Positions 30,923 through 42,830 of a DNA stretch of 48,312 bases are shown in pieces. A model generated the notes under the pieces. That model did no database searches and was not told where the DNA came from. It saw nothing but the letters and a program-made list of their open reading frames with translations. Where the stretch lies: the NCBI GenBank assembly GCA_015680685.1, contig MNCI01017780.1, positions 1-48,312 of the forward strand, in the 5' to 3' direction. Made by a program: the position numbers and the translations under genes. This stretch comes from Gnetum montanum (taxonomy: Eukaryota; Streptophyta; Gnetopsida; Gnetales; Gnetaceae). Within the stretch, counting starts at the first letter, position 1. The number at the start of each line of letters is the position of its first letter.

Positions 30923-33844
30923 TGTAATATCCTACCCTATCACACCTAGCTAGGATGAAGTGATGCCTAGGATCATTAATAATAACATAATGGAAGCATG
31001 TCAAACTAGAAATTAGCAATACATGAAAATACATTACAAACAAACCACTCACAATGTATAGATATCTCACATGATCAAACTACATAAAAGTCCATACTAA
31101 ATCAAATACTAAGCAAAAACATCAATTTATAAAACTACATGTCTCTACATAAACTATAAATTTATATTGCTCTCAAAAAAATACAAAACATAAACATTAT
31201 ATACATAATAGTATAGCGAGGGTCATGCATAGATGAATAGTCCACAAAACACAATCCATGAAGATATACATAAACTAATGCTCAAAGAAATCCCTCTACT
31301 TAGATCTCTCAATGCTCTTCTACAACCCTACGACTCCTACTTATAACTAAATAAAGTTAGTATAAAATTAAGTGAGAAGCCTTTACACTTCCCTTGTTAT
31401 ATGGTCAACAAGTGTTGCACTAGAGAAGAGGAATGGAATAAAAAGAAACATGCATTAACAGTTAGTCTTGCAGATACTCTAAGAAACACATGCACATATG
31501 ATATCACACATAGTACTAACATAATCTTGACTAAAGTGAACATATAGCTAATACATAGACACAAATATTATCACTGTTAGGAGTAATAAATCATATATCC
31601 ATTGCACTATATCAAATGCATTTCCACTATCATACTCATGTAATCATATCCACACTATACCATTAAGCATCATACAAATCACACAATCATAGATCAATCA
31701 CAAGATATATTACCCTTACTATAACTGATGAAGCAGTGCTATCATATAGACAAAATCCATGTGGTCATTATACCAACATCTACACATAACTCATGTAGTC
31801 ATTATACCAACATATACACAGAACTCATATGGTCGCTATACCAACATATACACATAATCCATGTGGTCACTATACCAACATATACATAAAACTCATGTGG
31901 TTGCTAACATATCTGCACTTAGTTTAGTATGTGAAATGTTGGCATGAGTACTCATATTAAGTCATTTTCTTGTAGGTCTTTTATTAGTCTTTTATGTCCA
32001 ACCTATGCTAAGGTTCATTAACCTATGAACCACAACTACTATCTTTCTAGAGGATTGGCTATAGGGACATATATACCTATGTTAGATACTAGCCGTAGTG
32101 ATGAATACAACTACTTTCTCCCACTATTAGGATGACGCTTAAGATAGGATCTTCATTGATGCATCATAGTGAGGGTCAATCCAACTACCTCTAAGGTACC
32201 TCATCACCAACCAGTCCATACACTTTTGCAAGCACCACCCACCAACAACCACTACAAGTGTCATTGCAAAGACATGTACTAATCTAGGCTAGCTTGAGCC
32301 ATCACGTGTCCCAAGGACAACATATTCAAAGTAAACATAACACAATCACAAATATCCTCACCTAATTGTTACACTCACTTTGTGAGGATAATACCACAAC
32401 ATGACATAAATAAAATTTCCTACCACAACTGTATTCATTGAACTACATATAATTATATAAAAATGATCATTAATAAAACCTTCTAAATGATACATGTCAA
32501 AAGATAAAACACATTTCATATTCAAAAAGTATGTAAAAAGATGATTTCAGCAACACCAATTTTGCCTCAATTGGATTCCTAGAGACAAAGTTATATTCTT
32601 TGAAAATTTAATTAATAAAATAATAAATAAGAATATTTAATTACAACTAGTGATAATAAAAAATCTTAGAAATACCAACATAAAAACATACCCATAATAC
32701 ATAATATCAAGCCATGTTAGTCCCCTTAACATCACATCGATTTTTTCCATAAGTTTTCATCATTCCATTTATCACATATTTATTCATGTGTAATCTACAA
32801 ACCTAACTACAAATTTTGGGTAATCTATAAAATGGTATTTACAAGCTCAATCTTTAATCTATTCACCCCATATGCCCATACCACATGATTGTATATATTA
32901 ATCTAGGCAAAAATATAGGGGAAAGGTAAAGACAACCCATAATTAAATTTTCCAAAGTTAAAAGTTTGAAGTAAGAAGAAAACCTTTAGAAATTTGGCAA
33001 GATATTTTTTCCCTCTAAACTAACCCATCCTCAATTAGATATGACTATTATAGTCCCACATCTAGGTTCAAAACAAAGAAAAATCCATCCTGGAGGCCAA
33101 AATTCACAAGAAGCATGAAAGTAAGTGAAATAGAAAAGAAACAAGCTTAGAATTGATTTCTATTTGTGGAAAAATGGAAGATCCAAATCCTCTAGTATGT
33201 AGTGGAAAAGGTTGTGGCTTGAAACAAATACATAATGATTATAAATCATGTATAAAGAATATGCACTTTTTATAAAGTACTTTTACTTTCCATTCATCTC
33301 ACACATCACGTGCATTTTCAAAACCAATTTTCCTTTCATTTTTTTAAAATAAACATTTTTATAAGTTCATTTCTTTTCTATTTTTCTTAATTAATACTCT
33401 ACACTTCAAACATTCATAACAAACATATCAGGACTCCAAATTAAAATCTATTTGAACCTACAAGATCCATATCAAACACACTACACATCCACATGCTAAA
33501 ATCATAGCCAAGCATTACACAACATAACACTAAAATTCCAATGCATTAATATGAAAACCACACATAAAGCATAAATACATACTAAACAATTCCTCTTGTA
33601 TGTGAATCCAACATTCTTTCTAGCCACAAGACCTATTCAACATATCACACAGGGCTAGTGTATATAATATTGTTAGTTAAGCATGGAAAAACATCATAAG
33701 AATTTCATAGGAGCCAAAATATCATATCATATAAAGTGTAGTCATAGCAAACTAAATTATTCCCAATAAATCATCAAGATCATACATAATATATAAATCA
33801 TAATCATATTGCAATACTAGATGTCTATGTAAGAGGTGTAAGAA
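30923..33844 (-). repeat. 3' LTR of the minus-strand gypsy element
   Basis: About 2.9 kb. In plus view it begins TGTAATATCCTACCC, the reverse of the common chromovirus LTR end GGGTAGGATATTACA. It ends beside a polypurine tract. Segment 31680-32850 matches 38320-39535 in the other LTR, including a 34-bp minisatellite. Confidence 0.75.
31758..31910. repeat. 34-bp minisatellite in 3' LTR (about 4.4 copies)
   Basis: The unit consists of CATGTGGTCACTATACCAAC then ATATACACATAACT, with small variations. Confidence 0.88.
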
Positions 33845-33856
33845 CCTCTCCTCCTT
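33845..33856 (-). other. Polypurine tract of the minus-strand gypsy element
   Basis: The minus strand reads AAGGAGGAGAGG between the end of the integrase region and the 3' LTR. Confidence 0.6.
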
Positions 33857-33859
33857 GAG

Positions 33860-35230
33860 AATCTTCCTCCAATAAGATCTTAGGATGAGTTGTACAAATA
33901 TCAATCTCCACCTTTGAGGTAGCTTCTAAAGCTTCATGTTTGTTCCACAAAAATTTGATCATAGGAATAACTTTACTATAGAACTGCCACACCATATGAT
34001 TGACAATCTCTACTCGCTACTCAATAAAATTGATATCAAACTATAACTATATCCCAAAATGATTGATCACATGTCACTCATTAGGTACATAATGTCGCAA
34101 CATAGATACATAAAACACATCATGTACATGTGCCAACTAATAACGTAATGCTATCGGAAAGGCCACTCTCCCAATCATTTGTAGCATCTCAAAATGACCA
34201 GTTTTCCTAAAATCTAATTTCTCTTTTAGGTCAAATCATGTAAGGTTCTTCAAGAAAAAATCATGAAGAAATACATGATCCCTAATTGCAAACTCTAGTG
34301 ACTCCAACATTGAGTGGTGTATGTTGCCTGCCTATCCTAGGTAGTCTTAATATATTTTAAATCTCTTAGACTTACTCTATGGTTTGCCTCATCAAATTCA
34401 TCCTTACCTACTAGTGATCTTTTGTAGTATCCCAACATAAAGGTGTTTTGCATAGCCTATCGTATATAGTCTCATATAGTGCTATACAAAATCTTTCCTA
34501 GTAATTATTATTATATGTAAACTCAACTAAGGGAAACATCTAATTCCAGCTATCTCTATATTGTAAAGCAAAAGCTCTCAATATATCCTCAAGAATATAA
34601 TTCACCTACTCAGTCTAACCATCTATCTACAAATGATATGCTAACATAATGTTCAACCTGATACCCATCTCCTTATAAAACGCCTATCAAAATTATAACA
34701 TAAATCAAGCATCTCTATCACTAGTAATTTGTTGTGGCACATCATGCAACTACACTATCTATGCAAAAAAGAGATGTGTAGTTTCTACTACACTCAATAA
34801 TGCCCGTGTTGTAAGGAAATGGACAGATTTATTCAATAGGTCAACAACCACTAATATAGCATCATGGACACTATGATTTTTTGGAAGACCAATAATAAAA
34901 TCCATACCAATGGTATCCCATTTCCACTAGGAAATATCACATAAATGTAAATGTCCTCCAAGCCTTTGATGCTTTATCTTTACTTTATGGTAAATCAGTC
35001 ATCGAGAGACATACTCCTTTCTATTTCTCTTCATACCAGACCACTAATAGATCTATTGTAAATCTTAGTACATCTTTAGGTTTCCTAGATGCATTTGGTA
35101 TCTACTCATGTGGCCCTCATCCATTAACTAAAATTACAAAGCTTCTAGAACACATACTCAACCATCCCTTTGTAACACATTATGCTTGTCCATAGATAAT
35201 GGTCCATCATAAGTAATCATTTCTCTCAAT
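33860..35230 (-). pseudogene. Integrase remnant (gypsy, minus strand)
   Basis: Integrase would insert the DNA copy into chromosomes. Minus-strand blocks: LMDEGHMSRYQMHLGN and WSGMKRNRKEYVSR (degenerate zinc domain); KWDTIGMDFIIGLPK (about 34890-34935, first catalytic D); AILVVVDLLNKSVHFL; LHDVPQQITSDRDA (about 34720-34760, second D); MGIRLNIMLAYHL then IDG and TE (catalytic E retained); VNYILEDILRAFALQYRDSW; LVEFTYNNNY. The C-terminal part keeps MCFMYLCCDIMYL (family: HDVFHVS) and ends ILKEERF at the polypurine tract. The D,D,E residues survive but many stops make it dead. Confidence 0.85.
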
Positions 35231-35289
35231 TCTTAAGATCATGCATGATGTCCTTATTGCTCATAAATCTACTCCTACAAATCTAATTA

Positions 35290-35720
35290 GATAGTTAAGC
35301 TATTAAGCTTACTAGCCACCTCATTGAATGCATTGGCTACTTTGTTAATCTTGCTAGGCTTGTATCTAATAGTAAGATCAAAATTAGTAAGCAAATCCAT
35401 CCATTTATGCTATCATAGGTTTAATTACAACTGAATTATAAGATATTGAAGGCTCTTATGGTTAGTCCAAATAGCGACTTGCTTCCCATATAAATAATGC
35501 TACAAAATCTTCAATGAGAATATCATAGCATCCAACTTTAGATCATAAATGATATATCTAGTTTTGTGTGGCCTTAATTGATGAGATGGATAAGCCACAG
35601 CCTATCCATCCTACATCAACACATAACTAAATCCACCTCCTGAAGCATTTGTGCTAACAAAATATGGGTGTTTTGTTGTAGAAGATACTAACACTGGGAT
35701 AGTCACTAATATATGCTTTA
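35290..35720 (-). pseudogene. RNase H remnant (gypsy, minus strand)
   Basis: RNase H would degrade the RNA of the RNA-DNA hybrid. The minus strand shows RPHKTRYIIYDLKLDAMIFS (family: LK.HE.NYPTHDLELAA), YLYGKQVAIWTNHKSLQYL (family: TDHKSL, catalytic D replaced by N), and IRYKPSKINKVANAFNEV (family: I.Y.PGK.N.VADALSR). Confidence 0.8.
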
Positions 35721-36640
35721 ACTCCTCAAATGTAGCCTAACAAGATGAGCTTTAAACAAAGCTAGTTTTCTTCCTCATCAATAAAATCAAATGAGATGCT
35801 AACTAAGAAAAATGTTTTACAAATTTATGGTAATAACATGCTAACCCCAAGAAGCTTTGTACTTTTTCTATTAACTATGGTATAAGCCAATCATGAACAA
35901 CTGTAATCTTTGTTGGATCCATAGAGATACTAGCTTTTGATACCATATATCCTAAGAATTAGATCTTTAACTACCTATATGAATGCTTATATGGCTAAGC
36001 ATACAACTAGTACTTCCTCAAAGTTGTGCTCTACATGCAACTACTCATTAGAATAACACACCAAGATATCATCTATAAACCCAATCATAAATTAATCTAG
36101 AAATGGATGAATTACATTTCTCATGAGGTGCATGAAATTTTCTGGTGTATTTTTCAATCCAAATGAAAGCATCAAAAACTCATAATGATCATATTGGTTC
36201 CTGAATACTATCTTTGATACATCTTGCTCATGAACCCACACCTGATGATATCTAAACATGAGATTAATCTTCCAGAACACATGAGCTCCCTGATGTTGAT
36301 TAAACAAGTCATTAATAAGTAGTAGGGGATATTTATTTTTCATAATCAATAGGTTTAGCTACCTGTAGTCTATGCACAACTACAAACTCCTATCTTTGTT
36401 TTTAAAAAATAGCATTGATTCACCCCATGGTGATACATTAGGCTAAATGAGACATTTTTTCAACAATTCATGTAGTTGGGTCTTCAGCTCTACTATCTCT
36501 ACTAGAAACATCCTTTGTGAAGCCTTTGAAATAGTCTATATACTAGGTTTAATTTTAATCTTAAACTCAATCTCTTGCATTTGTAACAAACCTAATAATT
36601 CTAACTGGAATACATTAGTAAACTTTTGGATCATAGGGAT
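35721..36640 (-). pseudogene. Reverse transcriptase remnant (gypsy, minus strand)
   Basis: In order on the minus strand: TISKASQRMFLVEIVELKTQ, SPWGESMLFFKNKDRSL, LIMKNKYPLLLINDLFNQHQ, KINLMFRYHQVWVHEQDVSK, YDHYEFLMLSFGLKNTPENF (open frame 36092-36349), then the catalytic FIDDILV at 36056-36079 with both aspartates intact. Motif A reads KINLMF instead of KIDLRS, so its catalytic D is lost. Standard Ty3/gypsy RT order and spacing. Confidence 0.88.
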
Positions 36641-36899
36641 CTAAACTATCGATATCATATTCATTCTATATACTATGATCACAAAGCATTCATGCCCCTT
36701 TCAAAGCATCCTACAATACATCCAATAGGAGATAAAATCCAAGTGCATAAACCTCATATGGGATTATATATCAATTGGAGCATCATTAGTTGACTATATT
36801 CTCAGGGGCTTTTGGTGACTGTCCAAACTAGCATTGAACTATGACAGCTAATCCATTTCTAAAATTACATCATATACTCAAAAGATCCATAACATGCAA

Positions 36900-37260
36900 A
36901 TCACTGACCCAGTATATATCTTTCAATTCTATTGGCACACCTATACACACCTAGTCAACTTAAGTTTCATGACTTCTAGTAGAAGATATCATCAACCTAA
37001 GATAAAGAGAATAACATGCAAGAGCTACCCAATGTATAACACTATAATCTATGAAAGAATGGCTAGCACCTAGATTAAATAAAATAAATAAATCAAAGTG
37101 CAAAATTATACCTATTGTCTCCATTATAGTGTTTAGCTGCACATGCAATGACTAGTCCATTAAGATGCACACTTGACCTTGGGTCCTCTAGTTTGCTCCT
37201 CCTAGCTAAGTAATAGATGTTTCATGTTTACCCTAAACTATTGATCATTTTCATTGGCCT
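36900..37260 (-). pseudogene. Protease remnant (gypsy, minus strand)
   Basis: The open frame 36960-37148 contains LFILFNLGASHSFIDYSVI, matching the aspartic protease block LFDSGASHSFIS with the catalytic D replaced by N. Confidence 0.75.
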
Positions 37261-37673
37261 CTATGTCCTTCACTACTACTTACTTACTTTCTATACTTCC
37301 TAGCCCGATGTCTTAGCTACCCACATGCAAAACAATTTTAGCAATCCTTTGTAGATCATTAGGCAACTCATATCTATAACAGACAATAGATCTATTACTA
37401 GCTCTAATAATAGGACCATGAGATGGCATCAAGCACTCACCTTCACATCCACAAGCCTACTTGGAGGGGCTAGGCTACCTTTAGATGTTAGTCCTTTCTT
37501 TTACTCCTGCCTTCTCTCATGATGAGTTTCATCCTCCTACTAGTCTTTCTCTAAATCCATAGCAACTACTTTAGTTTCATCATAGGACATGAATTTGAGG
37601 CATAATATGTGATCCTTCAGAGAGGGCCTCAAACCTCTAATAAATCTATTTATCCATGCCCTAGCATCTATAT
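37261..37673 (-). pseudogene. gag C-terminal part (gypsy, minus strand), N-terminus in assembly gap
   Basis: WINRFIRGLRPSLKDHI and VVAMDLEKD (37540-37650) match the end of the chromovirus gag core (family: F..GL...l...v). Downstream, a CFACG stretch followed by LRHRARK near 37310-37345 looks like a decayed zinc knuckle. The rest lies in the N gap. Confidence 0.7.
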
Positions 37674-38312
37674 NNNNNNNNNNNNNNNNNNNNNNNNNNN
37701 NNNNNNNNNNNNNNNNNNNNNNNNNNNNNNNNNNNNNNNNNNNNNNNNNNNNNNNNNNNNNNNNNNNNNNNNNNNNNNNNNNNNNNNNNNNNNNNNNNNN
37801 NNNNNNNNNNNNNNNNNNNNNNNNNNNNNNNNNNNNNNNNNNNNNNNNNNNNNNNNNNNNNNNNNNNNNNNNNNNNNNNNNNNNNNNNNNNNNNNNNNNN
37901 NNNNNNNNNNNNNNNNNNNNNNNNNNNNNNNNNNNNNNNNNNNNNNNNNNNNNNNNNNNNNNNNNNNNNNNNNNNNNNNNNNNNNNNNNNNNNNNNNNNN
38001 NNNNNNNNNNNNNNNNNNNNNNNNNNNNNNNNNNNNNNNNNNNNNNNNNNNNNNNNNNNNNNNNNNNNNNNNNNNNNNNNNNNNNNNNNNNNNNNNNNNN
38101 NNNNNNNNNNNNNNNNNNNNNNNNNNNNNNNNNNNNNNNNNNNNNNNNNNNNNNNNNNNNNNNNNNNNNNNNNNNNNNNNNNNNNNNNNNNNNNNNNNNN
38201 NNNNNNNNNNNNNNNNNNNNNNNNNNNNNNNNNNNNNNNNNNNNNNNNNNNNNNNNNNNNNNNNNNNNNNNNNNNNNNNNNNNNNNNNNNNNNNNNNNNN
38301 NNNNNNNNNNNN
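37674..38312. other. Assembly gap (639 N)
   Basis: It lies between gag and the 5' LTR and is bordered by an (AT)n run at 38313. It must contain the gag N-terminus, primer-binding site and about 750 bp of LTR, more than 639 bp would hold. Confidence 0.95.
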
Positions 38313-39535
38313 ATATATATATATATCTTGCATGATCATATACTTTTGGATCAATAATAAGATATATTATCATTACTATGAACCACAAAGTGATACTATC
38401 ATACACAAATAACCCATCTAGTCACTATACCAACATATACATATAACTCATGTTGTCATTATACCAAAATATACACATAATCCATGTGGTCATTATCCCA
38501 ACATATACACATAACCCATGTGGTCACTATACCAACATATACACAAAGCTCATGTGGTCACTATACCAACATATACACATAACCCATGTGGTCATAGCAT
38601 GTCTGCACTCAATGTAGCATGTGAGATGTTTCCATAGTACTCATAATTAGTTATTTGATTGTAGGTATTTTATTAGTCTTTTATTTACCCAACCAGTGCT
38701 AGGGTTCATCAACTTGTGATCCATAATAACTAGCCTTATGAAGAACTAGCTATATAGATGTACATACCTATGTCACATACCATTCGTAGGAATGAACACA
38801 CTTACACTCTTCCACTCTTAAGATGAGACCTAAGATAAAAGCCTTATTGATGCATCATAGTGGGGTTCAATCCATAACTACTTCTAGGATACCTCATCAC
38901 CAACTTGTCCATATTCTTATGCTAGCACCACCCATCAATGACTATTACAAGCATTGTTGTAAAGACATGTATCAATCTAAGCTAGCTTAAGCCATCACAT
39001 GTCATAAGCACAACATATACAAAGCAAACAAAACATGACCACAAATATTCACACCTAACAATCACACTTTGTGAAGATAATACCATAGCATGATATAACA
39101 AAATTTCTTGCCATAAACATTCTCATTGAACTCCATATAATTTCATAAGAATGACCACTAATGTAACCTTAAAAATGATAAATATCAAAAGAGAAAGCAA
39201 ATTTCATAATTGAAAATTATGTAAAAAGATGATTCCAATGATAAAAATTTCACCTCAATTGGATTTCTAGAGATAAAGTAATGTGCGTTTAAAATTTAAT
39301 TAATAAAATAATAACCTATAATATTTAATTATAGCTATTGATAATTGAAACTCTTAAAAACGCCCACATAGAAACATACCCATAATACATAATAGCAAAG
39401 ACATGATAGCCCTCTAAACATCACATCAAGTTTTTTCACAAGTTCACATCATTCCATTCATCACAGATTTACTCACGCATAATCCATAAATCTAACTAAA
39501 AATTTTGGGTAATCTATGAAATGATACTTCCAAAC
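38313..39535 (-). repeat. Partial 5' LTR of the minus-strand gypsy element
   Basis: It matches 31680-32850 (AAGATATATTA, the minisatellite, and the TAAAAATTTTGGGTAATCTATG region near its end). Homology ends at about 39535. Confidence 0.82.
38415..38594. repeat. 34-bp minisatellite in 5' LTR (about 5.3 copies)
   Basis: Same unit as 31758-31910 but with one more copy. Confidence 0.88.
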
Positions 39536-40213
39536 TCTCAGACATGAATTAGAGCTTTACCATGTTAGCTTTATACAATTAGATTTCATAGAACTGAACT
39601 TCTAGTCCTACAATATTTTCCTCTTTTGGCTAATATAGAATTCTTTTTCTTGAAAGCTTCTTTTAAATAGGCTAGCTATTGTGGATCCTAACTTCCACAA
39701 TCAGATTAGAAGTAATTTTGTATAACAAAATTTGTATTTTATGATTTTATTCTATTAGCTTTTCTCTATAGCTAATGTGGCATATAGAGTGCTTCGTAGA
39801 ATTAGACACTTTTTAGAAACTATCTTTTAGGTAACTCCATGTTGGGTAAGCTTTAATCTACATAGAACAAAGACTTTTTAAACTAGATTTGTAGAATAAT
39901 GTTTTGGTTTTGAAAATTGATTCTAAACAACACTTCTTTCTCTAGCTTATGTTGCTCATAAAATCATGAACTTTTAAAATTCATCTAAATGATTTCAAAA
40001 CCATCTATTGATTTCCATGGTATTGATGTGTCATGGATTTTCAAAGCTTTGAAAGAAATATATTTGCATCATTTAGATTTTTATTTTAGCAACCTTAGCT
40101 TGAATCACATGTTTTATTAAATAGGCTTTGCTTGGCCTAACTATGTATCATGCTTGTTGAGCTGGATTAAAATACCTAATAGACATGTATTTTTCTCATC
40201 ATGAAGGCCCATT

Positions 40214-40247
40214 TTCATCTAGATGTTTTAAAAAGCATCTAGATGAA
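40214..40247. repeat. Perfect 12-bp hairpin
   Basis: TTCATCTAGATG, a 10-nt loop, then CATCTAGATGAA. Each arm is itself nearly palindromic. Confidence 0.8.
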
Positions 40248-42559
40248 GAATTGTATTTCCAATGTAGCCATATAAATCATTTAAACTAGAATTTAAAAGT
40301 ACTTCAAATTATATGGGACAAACTTCTTAAACTTATGACTTTCAACATCAATTTTTACAAATAAAGATTTAGCTTTGAAAGTATGTACCTTTATAGAAAT
40401 TTTGCTTCTTAGGTGTACTTTGAAAATAATCTTAAACCCATAGCTTTTAGAACTCTAGCTATACATGAGCTATCCCATGATTGGACTTAGTTTTAAACAC
40501 ATAACCTTTAAGCATTTCCATACAATATCATTTGCCTAATTTGAAGATTGAGCTTATTACTTTCGATTTTCATAAAACTCAATAGTATGGGTCATATTGC
40601 TTATACTAAGGCTCAAACTAGTAACGTGAGCATGTTGGACTCATGACTGATGTTTATATGTGGACTAGGCTTTCTTAAAAATCATGTGTTCTTGAAAAGC
40701 TAATTTGGACATCTCGAAATCATCTAGATATCTTTTGGTGCTATCACCACTTATATCACATCTTTTTTCTAAAATTAGAAAATCTCATTTTAATATATCT
40801 GCATTGTTGCATTTCTAAAGCAATTTACGTAATGTAAAAAATTTTACCTTGCAATATAAAACTATTTTAAAATAGTGAGCTATTTAGGCATTTAAAATTT
40901 ATAAGTTTATCATTTTCATCCCTAAACTTTTCTTGAAGAGTTTAAAACTCAATATCTTACTTCATATTATGGCCAAATGTGCCAACATCTAGGAAGATCT
41001 AAAATGTAGTAGTAATCATTAAAACTTGATATTCATTATTTAGCTTAGTTTAGAAATTGAATATACATCTTGTAACTCAATTTTCATCTATGATTTGGAT
41101 CCATGTTTTAGTAGGAAGACCATTTTGTTTAACATAAACTTATGCTTGGGTTTTGTTATGTGCTTTGATCAATGTTTTGGAGATATTCTTATGAGATTTA
41201 GAATTTAATAACCTTCTTGAAAATTAGTATGAGACATAGAACTCATCCTATTTGGTAGCATATGAGACTTAGGAATCCTCAACTTTTGGTTGTGGTAAGC
41301 ATTCTATTTTATTATGTTTCCCTACCACCTAGAGTTTTGGATTTGTTTAATAATTGTTACTAATGTTTGATTGTTGTTTGAAGCACCTTTTGATGTGTAT
41401 TAGATTTGGATCATGGAGCTAGCATAGAGAAAGTTGATTTTAAAGAAATCCTTAGGCATAATGCAACTCTTTGCTATCTTTAGTAGTGAAGTTCATGCCA
41501 CGTTAGCCTTTAAGAACATCACATGAAGGTGATAGTAAGTAGAAGACTTTAGGCTTCTCATCCTAGTGTATGACAAAAACTAAGGTAGTATTTCGATTGA
41601 CCTTAGTATTGAATTTAAGAACCTATAATAAGTTTAAATTGCACATTTTGGCTTGGTTTTGATTTTAGATTTGGATAGAATCTTTTTGTGCATAAAAAAT
41701 ACACACCTTAACTTTGGCATTTTGGAAATTCAGGGTGAATGCTAGCTTTTACAAATTATGGTTTGGGTGGTTATGGAATTAAATTTGGATTATTTAACCA
41801 TTTGATATGATTTAGTTAGTGATTTAACTTATGTTTTAATGTTTGTATGATTTGGATATTTAGATGTAAACATTTTGGATGCAATGAACCCTATGCATGG
41901 TTTTCTAGTTACCTTATGCTTTATTTTAAAACCTTTAATGTAGCACTTGTAATTTATTTTTCCTACTTAGTTTATAAACTAACTTTTCCTTTAAAAAACC
42001 ACAAAATTTCTAGTTGCAACCTTCATTTCCCAACTTGAGGTAAGGATTCATTGTAAATATGAGATATGTAGTCCATGAGCTACAATCTTGCATACTTCAA
42101 TTGTTTGAAGCTAAAAAATGCTTCAAAAGTTGTTATTGCCTTACTCCCCAAGTAGAAAAATGCACCTAATGTCCATATCTAGGCTTGGGAAGGCTCAAAA
42201 CACCTTTGGAATAGCTAAAATTGGCATTTTTATGGTTTTTTTGTAGGGGTATAGCCCTAACTACGCTGGAGCCATTGTCAGTAGACACAATAGCTATAGT
42301 AGTCATAGTAGCCAGTGTAGTCACTATCAAGACCTAGTAGAAGTGCAACATCGAAATTGCTATAAGTTCCATTTTTCCAACAATAACCAGCGTAGTCATC
42401 CCAAGTCAACAACGATCAACGTAGATAGCATTCTCCACTAGGCATGACACTTTTCAACGTTTTCCACCATTTCCTCAATTTCTAACTTTTTATACATTTT
42501 GCACCACTTTTGCCATTTTTCATAAACCTTAGCATAGTCCACCAATGCTAGCATAGTAG

Positions 42560-42830
42560 AAATGGTGTCAACATAGTCACAAAAGTCTATTTACTATTTA
42601 TAGTAAATGGATGGGTTTTATGGCTGTAGCCCATTTTGGATGTACTATAAATGGAAACAATGCTAAAAGTAGATAACCGTTGACCAAGGCCAATGTAGTA
42701 AGGATGGTACTAGCATAGTTACAAAAGTCTATTTACTATTTATAGTAAATATATGGGTTTTATGGATGTAGTTCATTCCAAACTTACCACAAATAGTAAC
42801 TATGCTAGGAGAAGATGACCATTGCAACCT
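42560..42830. repeat. 142-bp tandem duplication
   Basis: ACAAAAGTCTATTTACTATT starts at 42579 and again at 42721, with diverged flanks in both copies (GGGTTTTATGG, then CATT and AAATAGTAAC/AAATGGAAAC). Confidence 0.8.

Larger units (their letters stand above)
30923..39535 (-). mobile_element. Ty3/gypsy (Tekay/Del-like) LTR retrotransposon, 5' LTR truncated
   Basis: Minus-strand order gag, protease, RT, RNase H, integrase is the Ty3/gypsy order. The 3' LTR is 30923-33844 and a partial 5' LTR is 38313-39535. An N gap (37674-38312) removes the gag N-terminus, primer-binding site and LTR end. Homology between the LTRs breaks at about 39535, so roughly 1 kb of the 5' LTR outer end is lost. All coding parts carry stops. 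Confidence 0.85.

Noticed and set aside
37540-38412. Open frames of 228-288 residues on both strands
   Set aside because: Most of their length is N; only the 37540-37673 part has gag similarity and is annotated as such.
31758-38594. CRISPR-like look of the 34-bp repeats
   Set aside because: Units are contiguous without unique spacers and lie in plant LTRs; they are minisatellites.
42268-42290. Second tRNA-Asp-like primer-binding site (TGGAGCCATTGTCAGTAGA)
   Set aside because: No LTR end with CA directly before it and too many mismatches, including transversions.
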